Of a stretch of 8,910 nt of DNA, positions 1 to 6,053 are shown one piece after another; positions within the stretch are counted from its first letter, which is position 1, and every line of letters begins with the position of its first letter. This DNA comes from an uncultured Jeotgalicoccus sp. (GTDB taxonomy: Bacteria > Bacillota > Bacilli > Staphylococcales > Salinicoccaceae), in assembly GCA_947631305.1 (NCBI GenBank), contig CANRKV010000060.1:1-8910 (forward strand), given 5' to 3'. Made by a program: the position numbers and the translations under genes. The notes under the pieces are model-generated. The model did no database searches. It saw nothing but the letters and a program-made list of their open reading frames with translations, and was not told the DNA's origin.

Positions 1-61
1 TATTCTCTGCTGTTTTTACCTTCTTCAGTTCATCATTAAATACTTCAAGGAAATTATTCAT
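1..61 (-). CDS. Unidentified protein, N-terminal 20 codons only
   Basis: An ATG at 61-59 (minus) is preceded by a strong Shine-Dalgarno, TTGAGGAGGA at 80-71, with nine bases between them. The frame stays open to the window edge. The visible residues begin MNNFLEVFNDEL and continue with KKVKTAEN, a short amphipathic, probably helical start without signal peptide or lipobox. In Bacillus and Staphylococcus the gene after accC is usually an Asp23/YqhY-family gene followed by nusB, but these 20 residues do not resemble the YqhY start I know, so I do not name it. It sits after the accBC terminator, so it is probably transcribed separately; I see no convincing promoter. The gene is cut by the window edge. 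Confidence 0.7.
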   Translation of the reverse strand, partial: MNNFLEVFNDELKKVKTAEN

Positions 62-70
62 TGTCTTACT

Positions 71-80
71 TCCTCCTCAA
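71..80 (-). promoter_or_regulatory. Ribosome binding site of the partial gene at 1-61
   Basis: TTGAGGAGGA lies nine bases upstream of the ATG at 61. This near-perfect site is the main evidence that the truncated frame at the window edge is a real gene. Confidence 0.75.
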
Positions 81-111
81 TACGATTTACTAATGTCTAC
101 CCTATATTTAA

Positions 112-158
112 GAAGATAAAAACCGCCTCTCTATTCCTTATGGAATAAAAAGACGGTT
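112..158 (-). terminator. Intrinsic terminator of accBC
   Basis: On the minus strand AACCGTCT followed by TTTTATTCC pairs throughout with GGAATAGAG followed by AGGCGGTT, around an ATAA loop. The stem is 17 bp with three G-U pairs (121-158) and is followed by TTTTATCTT (120-112). It begins eight bases after the accC stop. In DNA the G-U pairs are mismatches, so it is a better hairpin as RNA than as a DNA palindrome. Confidence 0.9.
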
Positions 159-165
159 CAAAGCC

Positions 166-1515
166 TTACTTCATAATGTCCTGTTCTGCCAGGAAATTTG
201 TATTATAATCATTGTTTAAAAATGCATTGTTCAATAATATATTCTGGTGGAACGGAATTGTCGTATCGATGCCGCTGATCTGGAATTCATCAAGTGCACG
301 TTTCGCTGTTGCTACTGCTTCTTCACGGTTTTTACCGTGGACGATCAGTTTCGCAATCATTGAATCGTAGTACGGAGGAATAACATATCCTGCGTATGAT
401 GCAGTATCCATTCTGACACCGAATCCGCCGGGCTGAAGGAATTCTGTAATCTTCCCTGCTGACGGCATAAAGTTTTTATACGGGTTTTCCGCATTGATTC
501 TAAATTCAAATGCGTGGCCTTCGAATTTAATATCTTCCTGTTTATAAGGAATGGGATCATGGTTTGCGACTTGTATTTGTGATTTCACAAGGTCAATGCC
601 GGTAATCATTTCTGTCACCGGGTGTTCAACCTGAATACGCGTGTTCATTTCCATGAAGTAATACTGGTGATCATTTAAGTCATAAATAAATTCAATCGTG
701 CCGGCACCGATATAATCGATACTTTTCGCTGCACGGACTGCTGTTTCACCCATTTCAAGTCGTGTTTTTTCACTAATGACCGGGCTTGGTGCTTCTTCCA
801 CAAGTTTTTGCATGCGGCGCTGTACTGTACAGTCGCGCTCGCCTAAGTGGACAACGTTGCCGTGGTAATCTCCGAGTACCTGAATTTCAATATGGCGGAA
901 GTTCTCAATATATTTTTCAATATAAAGACTCTTATTGCCAAATGCACTTTCAGCTTCCTGCTCGGTTAATTTATAGTTTTGAGTCAATTCTTCTTTAGTA
1001 CGTGCGACACGGATTCCTTTACCGCCGCCGCCGTGGCTCGCTTTAATAATAATTGGATAGCCGATTTCTTCAGCAATAATATAAGCATCGTCAAGTGATT
1101 TAACTACACCGTCGCTGCCTGGTACTGTCGGTACATCCGCTTCAATCATCGTTTTCTTCGCAACGTCTTTCACACCCATTAGGGAAATCGTTTCAGACAT
1201 CGGGCCGATAAAGATTAAGCTTGATGATTCACACATCTCAGCAAAATCACTGTTTTCAGCTAAAAATCCGTATCCCGGGTGAATTGCATCACAGCCTGTT
1301 GACTGTGCAATAGTAATGATGCCAATCATATCCAGGTAGCTGTCTTTTGAAAGCTTGGGTCCGATGCAGTATGATTCTGTCGCTAGTTTCCGGTGTAAAC
1401 TATCATAATCTGCTTCAGAGTATATACTGACAGTTTCGATTCCAAGTTCATGACATGCACGAATGATTCTTACCGCGATCTCACCGCGGTTGGCGATTAA
1501 TACCTTTTTAATCAT
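166..1515 (-). CDS. accC: Biotin carboxylase subunit of acetyl-CoA carboxylase
   Basis: AccC uses ATP and bicarbonate to carboxylate the biotin on AccB, the first half-reaction of acetyl-CoA carboxylase in fatty-acid synthesis. The protein has 449 residues, the usual length. It shows the N-terminal domain start KKVLIANRGEIAVRI, the ATP-grasp glycine-rich loop HGGGGKG (161-167), the ERDCTVQRRMQK segment (226-237), and the active-site EMNTRIQVEHPVTE (289-302) with the expected Glu, Asn, Arg and Glu. Met replaces the His of E. coli RRHQK; from memory this is usual in Bacilli. Its ATG overlaps the accB stop (ATGA), so the two are translationally coupled and form one operon. The 17-bp terminator follows at once. 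Identification is secure. Confidence 0.98.
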   Translation of the reverse strand: MIKKVLIANRGEIAVRIIRACHELGIETVSIYSEADYDSLHRKLATESYCIGPKLSKDSYLDMIGIITIAQSTGCDAIHPGYGFLAENSDFAEMCESSSLIFIGPMSETISLMGVKDVAKKTMIEADVPTVPGSDGVVKSLDDAYIIAEEIGYPIIIKASHGGGGKGIRVARTKEELTQNYKLTEQEAESAFGNKSLYIEKYIENFRHIEIQVLGDYHGNVVHLGERDCTVQRRMQKLVEEAPSPVISEKTRLEMGETAVRAAKSIDYIGAGTIEFIYDLNDHQYYFMEMNTRIQVEHPVTEMITGIDLVKSQIQVANHDPIPYKQEDIKFEGHAFEFRINAENPYKNFMPSAGKITEFLQPGGFGVRMDTASYAGYVIPPYYDSMIAKLIVHGKNREEAVATAKRALDEFQISGIDTTIPFHQNILLNNAFLNNDYNTNFLAEQDIMK

Positions 1516-1946
1516 CGCAATCTGAATAATGGCTGATTGTATTCAACCATATCTCCATCGTCTACTAGAATTTCTGTAACTTCACCGGATACTTCTGCCT
1601 GTATTTCATTGAATAGTTTCATCGCTTCTAAAATACAAACGACTGACGTGCTTGTTACTTTGTCCCCTACTTTGAGGTAAGCTTCAGCTTCAGGTGAAGG
1701 CGCTTTGTAGAACGTGCCGACCATCGGTGCTCTGACTACAATTCCTTCATCTGCGGGTTGAGCTTCTGCAGCTGGAACCTGAGCCTGCGGTGCCGGTTGT
1801 GTTTGTACAGTCTGAGGTACTTGTGCAACAGCCGGAGCTAACTCTCTTTTAAGTTTAATATCCACATCTTTGTCTTTATAAGAAATCTCAGTAAGAGATG
1901 CGCGTTCCATTTTTTCAATTAAAGAATCGACTTGTTCTAAATTCAT
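1512..1946 (-). CDS. accB: Biotin carboxyl carrier protein of acetyl-CoA carboxylase
   Basis: AccB carries biotin between the carboxylase and transcarboxylase parts of acetyl-CoA carboxylase. I take the ATG at 1946 (MNLEQVDSLIEKM) as start because GGGAGAG lies eight bases upstream; the open frame runs further up to 2009, but those codons cover the promoter and have no ribosome site. The protein then has 144 residues: an N-terminal helical region (1-36), a Pro/Ala/Gln-rich flexible linker (about 37-66) and a C-terminal biotinyl domain. The biotin attachment motif is EAMKL with Lys110. It is the first gene of accBC, overlaps accC by the ATGA quartet, and is separated from efp by a hairpin and its own promoter. 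Confidence 0.97.
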   Translation of the reverse strand: MNLEQVDSLIEKMERASLTEISYKDKDVDIKLKRELAPAVAQVPQTVQTQPAPQAQVPAAEAQPADEGIVVRAPMVGTFYKAPSPEAEAYLKVGDKVTSTSVVCILEAMKLFNEIQAEVSGEVTEILVDDGDMVEYNQPLFRLR

Positions 1947-1980
1947 TAGTTTTACTCTCCCATAAAATAATATGTAATAC

Positions 1981-2009
1981 ATTTTACATAGGTGGTCATA
2001 CCAATTCAA
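1981..2009 (-). promoter_or_regulatory. Promoter of accBC
   Basis: TTGAAT (2009-2004) and TAAAAT (1986-1981) are separated by exactly 17 bases, a good sigma-A type match, 35 bases ahead of the accB ATG. It lies directly downstream of the efp hairpin, so accBC can be transcribed independently of efp. Confidence 0.7.
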
Positions 2010-2016
2010 GTATTAA

Positions 2017-2046
2017 TTAAGAGCAGTAAATACTCACTGCTCTTAA
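2017..2046 (-). terminator. Hairpin after efp, probable terminator
   Basis: TTAAGAGCAGT (2046-2036) and ACTGCTCTTAA (2027-2017) form a perfect 11-bp stem with an 8-base loop, starting eight bases after the efp stop. The following tract is AT-rich but only weakly T-rich (TTAATTAATACTT), so termination may be partial, with some readthrough into accBC. Confidence 0.7.
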
Positions 2047-2053
2047 AATGTAA

Positions 2054-2611
2054 TTACGCTCTTGAAACGTACGAAGCTTCATCAGTGTTAACAACAAGCA
2101 TATCGCCCTGGTTAACAAATAAAGGTACCTGTATTGTTATACCTGTTTCAAGTGTTGCTGTTTTAGATGCACCGCTTGCAGTGTCACCTTTAATTCCAGG
2201 TTCTGTTTCTGTAACTTCAAGCTCAACAGTTTTCGGAAGTTCTACTCCGAGTGTTTCGCTGCCGTACATCATAATGGATACCGGCATGTTTTCTTTAAGG
2301 AATTTTAATTCGTATTCCAGCTGGTCGCCCGGAATCTCGATTTGTTCATAAGTGTTGTTATCCATGAATACATAGCTGTCGCCGTCTGCATATAAGTACT
2401 GCATCTTCATGTTATCAATTTGAGCTCTGCCGACTTTCTCGCCTGCTCTGAAAGTTTTTTCCTGTATCGCGCCGTTGCGGAGGTTTTTTAATTTACTGCG
2501 TACGAATGCCGCACCTTTACCCGGTTTAACGTGCTGGAAGTCTAAAACTCTCCAAATATTGCCTTCTACTTCTACTGTAAGTCCAGTTTTAAAATCGTTT
2601 ACTGAAATCAT
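2054..2611 (-). CDS. efp: Translation elongation factor P
   Basis: EF-P enters the ribosomal E site and promotes peptide bond formation at consecutive prolines. The 185-residue length is standard. The N-terminal KOW-like domain (about 1-64) carries the loop HVKPGKGAAFVR with Lys32 at the tip; in Bacillus subtilis the corresponding Lys32 carries a 5-aminopentanol group, and a comparable modification is likely here. Two OB-fold domains follow, with the typical VELPKTVELEVTETEPGIKGDTA segment. AGGAGG (2623-2618) precedes the ATG with six bases between. It lies 27 bases after the X-Pro peptidase gene and is probably cotranscribed with it. Confidence 0.98.
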   Translation of the reverse strand: MISVNDFKTGLTVEVEGNIWRVLDFQHVKPGKGAAFVRSKLKNLRNGAIQEKTFRAGEKVGRAQIDNMKMQYLYADGDSYVFMDNNTYEQIEIPGDQLEYELKFLKENMPVSIMMYGSETLGVELPKTVELEVTETEPGIKGDTASGASKTATLETGITIQVPLFVNQGDMLVVNTDEASYVSRA

Positions 2612-2638
2612 GTTTTTCCTCCTAGTAATCTGCTTTTC

Positions 2639-3694
2639 TTATACGATAAACAGTTTTTTACTGCTGTGTGTTAATTTTTTAAGACCGGTTTCGGTAACTA
2701 TTGTATCATCTTCGATACGCACACCGCCTAAGTCGTCTACATAAATACCCGGTTCTATAGTAATACACATACCAGGCTCTAAAATCATTGTACTTTTTTG
2801 TGCGAGACCTGGCAATTCGTGAACTTCCAGTCCGAAGCCGTGGCCGAGTGAATGACCGAAGTTTTCACCGAAGCCGTGTCCGCTAATAACGTCGCGTGCA
2901 ATACTGTCAGCTTCCTGTCCTGTCATTCCGGATTTAATGTCATCCAGTGACTTCATTTGAGCTTCTAAAACGACATTGTATATGTTCTCCATCTCTTCAG
3001 ATACAGAACCCACGCCGAATGTACGTGTAATATCGGATGCATAGCCTTTATAGTACGCACCGAAGTCCAATGTTACCATATCGCCTGATTCAATCACTTT
3101 GTCTGAAGCGACACCGTGAGGCAGCGCCCCCCTGTGACCGCTTGCAACAATTGTATCGAAGCTTGGGCCGCTGGCACCAAGTTTAGTCATGTGTGCTTCA
3201 AGCTCATTTTTCACTTCCATTTCAGTCATGCCGGCTTTAACGTAAGTTAAAATATACTCGTAAGACTGATCAGCAATTTCACATGCTTTTTGAATTAATC
3301 CAATTTCTTCATCTGTTTTAATTAAACGGATTTTTTCTACTTCGCCTGTTAATGGCACTGTTTCAAAATCTTTTTTAATTTTACTGTATGTATTGTAGTT
3401 TACGTGTTCCCCTTCGAAACCAATACGTTTAATGTTTTTCGATTTCATAAATGAGATTATGGAATCAAGCAGTCCTTTGTCCTGCAGCACAAACTGGAAA
3501 TCCTCAGCCTGTTCAGCACCCTGGGCTTTGTACCTGAAGTCCGACATCAGAAACCTTGAGTCCTTCGTAATAATAAGTGCACCGCTGGAGCCGGTAAAAT
3601 TACTTAAATATCTTCTGTTATAACTGCTCATTACGAGTAACGCATCAAGGTTTTCCCTCTCAATCAACTGTTGTACTTTATCAAATTTAATCAT
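2639..3694 (-). CDS. yqhT: M24-family X-Pro aminopeptidase/dipeptidase (YqhT-like)
   Basis: A cytoplasmic metallopeptidase of the pita-bread fold that removes residues in front of proline. The 351-residue protein has an N-terminal creatinase-like domain (about 1-122) and a C-terminal catalytic domain. The five metal ligands are all visible: Asp210 and Asp221 (TLDFGAYYKGYASDITRTF), His285 (GHSLGHGFG), Glu314 (ITIEPGIYV) and Glu328 (GVRIEDD). His193 in PHG and His292 in VHELP are the expected substrate-site histidines. AGAGGTGG lies seven bases before the ATG. It leads an operon with efp, the same order as B. subtilis yqhT-efp. Whether it acts as aminopeptidase or dipeptidase cannot be told from sequence alone. 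Confidence 0.93.
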   Translation of the reverse strand: MIKFDKVQQLIERENLDALLVMSSYNRRYLSNFTGSSGALIITKDSRFLMSDFRYKAQGAEQAEDFQFVLQDKGLLDSIISFMKSKNIKRIGFEGEHVNYNTYSKIKKDFETVPLTGEVEKIRLIKTDEEIGLIQKACEIADQSYEYILTYVKAGMTEMEVKNELEAHMTKLGASGPSFDTIVASGHRGALPHGVASDKVIESGDMVTLDFGAYYKGYASDITRTFGVGSVSEEMENIYNVVLEAQMKSLDDIKSGMTGQEADSIARDVISGHGFGENFGHSLGHGFGLEVHELPGLAQKSTMILEPGMCITIEPGIYVDDLGGVRIEDDTIVTETGLKKLTHSSKKLFIV

Positions 3695-3717
3695 TTCTCC
3701 GCCACCTCTCCATAACC

Positions 3718-3746
3718 ATTTTACATGAAATTAATATCTATTTCAT
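3718..3746 (-). promoter_or_regulatory. Possible promoter of the yqhT-efp operon
   Basis: TAAAAT (3723-3718) with ATGAAA (3746-3741) 17 bases upstream. The -35 match is only 4 of 6, and the implied leader would be short, about 17 bases, just enough to contain the ribosome site GGAGAGGTGG. Confidence 0.4.
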
Positions 3747-3752
3747 TTTCTT

Positions 3753-3781
3753 TTTATATTTTAACGCTAACATGTTAAAAT
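3753..3781 (+). promoter_or_regulatory. Promoter of the lipoprotein-yqhQ-yqhL operon
   Basis: A TG-extended -10, TGTTAAAAT (3773-3781), has TTTATA (3753-3758) 17 bases upstream as a weak -35. Its start point would be about 20 bases before the lipoprotein ATG. It is overlapped almost completely by an inverted repeat. Confidence 0.55.
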
Positions 3782-3782
3782 A
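3757..3782. repeat. Perfect inverted repeat over the promoter, operator candidate
   Basis: TATTTTAAC (3757-3765) and GTTAAAATA (3774-3782) are perfect 9-bp inverted arms around 8 bases. A second perfect 10-bp palindrome, TAACATGTTA (3768-3777), is nested in it and shares the right arm. The dyad covers the spacer and -10 of the plus-strand promoter in the only divergent intergenic region of the window. No T-tract follows on either strand, so a terminator is unlikely. The binding protein is unknown. Confidence 0.5.
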
Positions 3783-3809
3783 GTCTAATGAAATATAGGA
3801 GAATGTGCG

Positions 3810-4370
3810 ATGAAAATTAAACTGTCTGCAATGATATTAATATTACTCGCTGCGGGGTGCTCAAATAGTTCACCTGAAGAGTCGCTCATAGAGCAGGAGG
3901 AATACAAAAGTGAATTGGAAGGACTGCTGCAGACCGAACAGGTGCGCAATCAGCAGCTTACTTTGCATTTGGAAAACCTCGACACACAAATCGTTAACTT
4001 CGAACGTGACCGCGATAATCCCAATGTCGAAAAATATGTTGAAATCGTAAGTGCATATGCAAACGGCATTACAGAAAACCTTAATAAAATGAACGAACAT
4101 ATTGCTGCCTACCGGGGTAACGAGCAGCTGAATACAGGTGATATCGTCAAAACAAGAGATGCAGTCACCGACACAGTTGATACATATGACACTGCTGTCA
4201 GCGAACTGGAACTCACCGACGTTCTCGAACGGGAACATTCCAATGTTGTTCTTGCCAATGAAGAAATTACTGAAGCTGTTAACCAGATTGCAGATGCACT
4301 GGCTGCAGAAGACGACGAACTGCTTAACGAAGCAATTGAGCGGCTGCAGTCGGCAACAGAATACTTGTAG
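3810..4370 (+). CDS. Coiled-coil lipoprotein of unknown function
   Basis: I do not recognise a functional family. The 186-residue product starts MKIKLSAMILILLAAGC, a signal peptide with lipobox, so Cys17 should be lipidated and the mature 170 residues tethered outside the membrane. The rest is very acidic, has no other Cys, no catalytic motif and no further membrane segment. Long heptad-like stretches at about 24-70 and 140-186 predict helical coiled coils, perhaps an extended bundle. TAGGAGAA lies eight or so bases before the ATG. It is first in an operon, 15 bases before yqhQ, which suggests a role with the membrane proteins encoded after it. Long minus-strand frames across this gene are shadows. 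Confidence 0.88.
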   Translation: MKIKLSAMILILLAAGCSNSSPEESLIEQEEYKSELEGLLQTEQVRNQQLTLHLENLDTQIVNFERDRDNPNVEKYVEIVSAYANGITENLNKMNEHIAAYRGNEQLNTGDIVKTRDAVTDTVDTYDTAVSELELTDVLEREHSNVVLANEEITEAVNQIADALAAEDDELLNEAIERLQSATEYL

Positions 4371-4385
4371 AGAGAATGAAGCATA

Positions 4386-5294
4386 ATGACAAAACCGATC
4401 TACGGCGGCCAGGCAGTGCCTGAAGGCGTCATGTTCCAGTCGAAAACCCATATGTCGACAGCCATCCGGCGGACAAATGGCGATATTGATTATTTTGATA
4501 TGCCGCGGCCTCATAAGCCGTTCCTAACTAAATTAAAGAAAATACCGCTCGTCCGCGGGAATGTCGCAATTTTAGAAGCAAGTGTATACGGCATGAAACA
4601 TATGGACTTTGCAGCGGACCGCTACGACCGGGATCCCCGGGAAGATTATAAAATAGAAGCGGAGAAAAATTCTGCAAATACTGCGAAAGTCGTGCTTTCC
4701 ACTGTAATTATCGGTATACTTACCTTCTTAATCGGTAAATTTGTGCTTACTTTAATACCTGTTTTTGTAGCTGAAATATTTTCCGGTATTATTACAGGGA
4801 AGTTCGGACAGGTGGCATTGGAGACACTGATTAAATTAATCATTCTGCTCGGTTATATCTATCTGCTGTCGTTGACACCGATGGTAAAAAGACTGTTTCA
4901 GTACCACGGTGCTGAACATAAAGTCATTAACTGCTTCGAACAGGACAAACCGCTTACGGTGGAAAATGTTCAGGCAGAATCGAGACTCCACTATCGCTGC
5001 GGCAGTTCATTTATACTGTTTACAGTGCTTGTCGGATTCGTCGTGTACATGTTTGTACCGGTCGACCCGCTTTACGTGAGAGTAATCAACAGAATTTTAC
5101 TGATACCTGTCGTGCTTGGGCTGTCATTTGAAGTGCTGCAGCTTACAAATAAGCTGAGAGAAGTGCCTGTATTGAAAGTCCTTGGTCTTCCCGGTTTATG
5201 GCTGCAGTATTTAACGACAAAACAGCCGCATAACGATCAGGTTGAAGTTGCTATACATTCATTCAATCATCTTTTAGGGAGTGGTAAAAAATGA
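4386..5294 (+). CDS. yqhQ: DUF1385 multi-pass membrane protein (YqhQ)
   Basis: YqhQ-family (DUF1385) protein whose biochemical function I do not know. The 302 residues contain the family hallmarks: YGGQAVPEGVMF (6-17; the family more often has Met for this Pro), YHGAEHKVIN (173-182) and RCGSSF (204-209). The conserved His and Cys in the last two would suit metal or ligand binding, but that is only inference. Membrane segments lie at about 101-130 (one long or two short), 141-163, 208-226 and 231-253, with a soluble basic N-terminal part. The ribosome site is weak (AGAGAGAA), and the start follows the lipoprotein stop by 15 bases, so coupled translation is likely. Its stop overlaps the next start by ATGA. 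Confidence 0.9.
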   Translation: MTKPIYGGQAVPEGVMFQSKTHMSTAIRRTNGDIDYFDMPRPHKPFLTKLKKIPLVRGNVAILEASVYGMKHMDFAADRYDRDPREDYKIEAEKNSANTAKVVLSTVIIGILTFLIGKFVLTLIPVFVAEIFSGIITGKFGQVALETLIKLIILLGYIYLLSLTPMVKRLFQYHGAEHKVINCFEQDKPLTVENVQAESRLHYRCGSSFILFTVLVGFVVYMFVPVDPLYVRVINRILLIPVVLGLSFEVLQLTNKLREVPVLKVLGLPGLWLQYLTTKQPHNDQVEVAIHSFNHLLGSGKK

Positions 5295-5509
5295 AAAGAG
5301 CTTTGGTAATTATCGTTTTGATTATCGCCGCAATCGGGCTTTTGATGAATCTTGATATGGTCTTAAGTATGATCGTCAGCTCATTGATTTTTCTTTTAGT
5401 GCTTGCAGCTATTTTATACGGTATCTACTATTTCTTTATCTTAACTGAAGATCAAAGAAAATATAAAAAAGCACTGCGCAAAGCAAAACGTAAACAGCGT
5501 AAAAAATAA
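5291..5509 (+). CDS. Small membrane protein with basic C-terminus
   Basis: A 72-residue protein I cannot assign to a named family. Two hydrophobic helices are visible, at about 3-19 and 23-50, joined by a short NLDM turn. The last 18 residues are strongly basic (YKKALRKAKRKQRKK), which by the positive-inside rule puts the tail in the cytoplasm and makes the protein a helical hairpin. Translation is coupled to yqhQ by the ATGA overlap, with AGGGAGTGG upstream inside yqhQ. A comparable small protein follows yqhQ in staphylococci, as far as I recall. It is probably a partner or assembly aid of YqhQ, but this rests on position only. Confidence 0.85.
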   Translation: MKRALVIIVLIIAAIGLLMNLDMVLSMIVSSLIFLLVLAAILYGIYYFFILTEDQRKYKKALRKAKRKQRKK

Positions 5510-5536
5510 TACACATATATAAGGAGAGGTTTTTAA

Positions 5537-5923
5537 GTGGAAAGCTGGATTATTGCTTTAATTATTCTGGCAGTTGTCATCATCGCATTGGTGATAAATG
5601 CATTTTTAAGTATGAGAGGCGTCAACATGTTGACGGAAGATGAATTTAATCAGGATCTGCGTAAAGTGCAGCTGGTAGATTTACGCGAGAAAGATAAATT
5701 CGAACATGGGCATATTCTGGGAGCAAGGAACCTTCCGATATCATCATTCCAGATGAAAAAAGGCGGTATCCGTAAAGATAAGCCGGTTTACTTATACGAT
5801 CAGAACGGACGTACGGCATTACGTGCAGCACGTATGCTGAAAAAAGACGGCCATAAAGACATCAACGTTCTGAAGCAGGGAATTGCTAAATGGACAGGTA
5901 AAATTAAATCAAAAAACCGTTAG
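5537..5923 (+). CDS. yqhL: Membrane-anchored rhodanese-like protein, catalytic Cys replaced (YqhL)
   Basis: The 128-residue product has one N-terminal membrane helix (about 4-24) and a single rhodanese domain. Family marks are VDLREKDKFEHGHILGARNLP (47-67) and the active-site loop. That loop reads YLYDQNGRTA (85-94): Asp88 stands where rhodaneses have the sulfur-carrying Cys, and the protein contains no Cys at all. Sulfurtransfer or Cys-phosphatase chemistry is therefore unlikely; a binding or scaffold role is more plausible. The start is GTG with AAGGAGAGG seven bases upstream. It is the last gene of the operon, 27 bases after the small membrane protein and just before a strong terminator. 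In Bacillus yqhL sits near gcvPB, here absent. Confidence 0.92.
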   Translation: MESWIIALIILAVVIIALVINAFLSMRGVNMLTEDEFNQDLRKVQLVDLREKDKFEHGHILGARNLPISSFQMKKGGIRKDKPVYLYDQNGRTALRAARMLKKDGHKDINVLKQGIAKWTGKIKSKNR

Positions 5924-5936
5924 TATAATACTAAAG

Positions 5937-5967
5937 CGTCTGACCGGCTGTGGTCAGGCGTTTTTTT
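5937..5967 (+). terminator. Intrinsic terminator of the plus-strand operon
   Basis: CGTCTGACC (5937-5945) pairs with GGTCAGGCG (5952-5960), 9 bp with one G-U pair and a 6-base loop, followed by seven T (5961-5967). Three A and a G ahead of the stem can pair with the T-run on the other side. Confidence 0.93.
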
Positions 5968-5996
5968 GTGCTTACGAAGGATGATTCCCTCACACA

Positions 5997-6035
5997 TTAA
6001 TAAATAAAGCCTGCAGCATCAAGTGCCGCAGGCTT
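5997..6035 (-). terminator. Intrinsic terminator of gcvT
   Basis: On the minus strand AAGCCTGCGGCA pairs with TGCTGCAGGCTT, 12 bp with one G-U pair and a CTTGA loop (6035-6007), followed by TATTTATTA. It starts 18 bases after the gcvT stop and closes transcription there, so no gcvP gene is cotranscribed. Confidence 0.9.
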
Positions 6036-6053
6036 ATAAAATTTATCATTTAA

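Noticed and set aside
1947..2009. N-terminal extension of AccB by 21 codons
   Set aside because: The extra residues are not AccB-like, include the promoter, and lack a ribosome site, whereas the ATG at 1946 has GGGAGAG at good spacing.
1987..2015. FapR-like operator at the accBC promoter
   Set aside because: ATAC-N8-GTAT does flank the -35, but the arms are only 4 bp with a non-palindromic core, too weak to claim a FapR site.
1992..2351. Plus-strand frame of 119 codons opposite efp
   Set aside because: Ser/Val-rich shadow of the strongly conserved EF-P gene; no ribosome site, and it runs over the accBC promoter and efp hairpin.
3870..4514. Long minus-strand open frame (214 codons) opposite the lipoprotein gene
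   Set aside because: It is Cys/Phe-rich, has no ribosome site, and mirrors the real lipoprotein and yqhQ frames, which have signal peptide, family motifs and ribosome sites.
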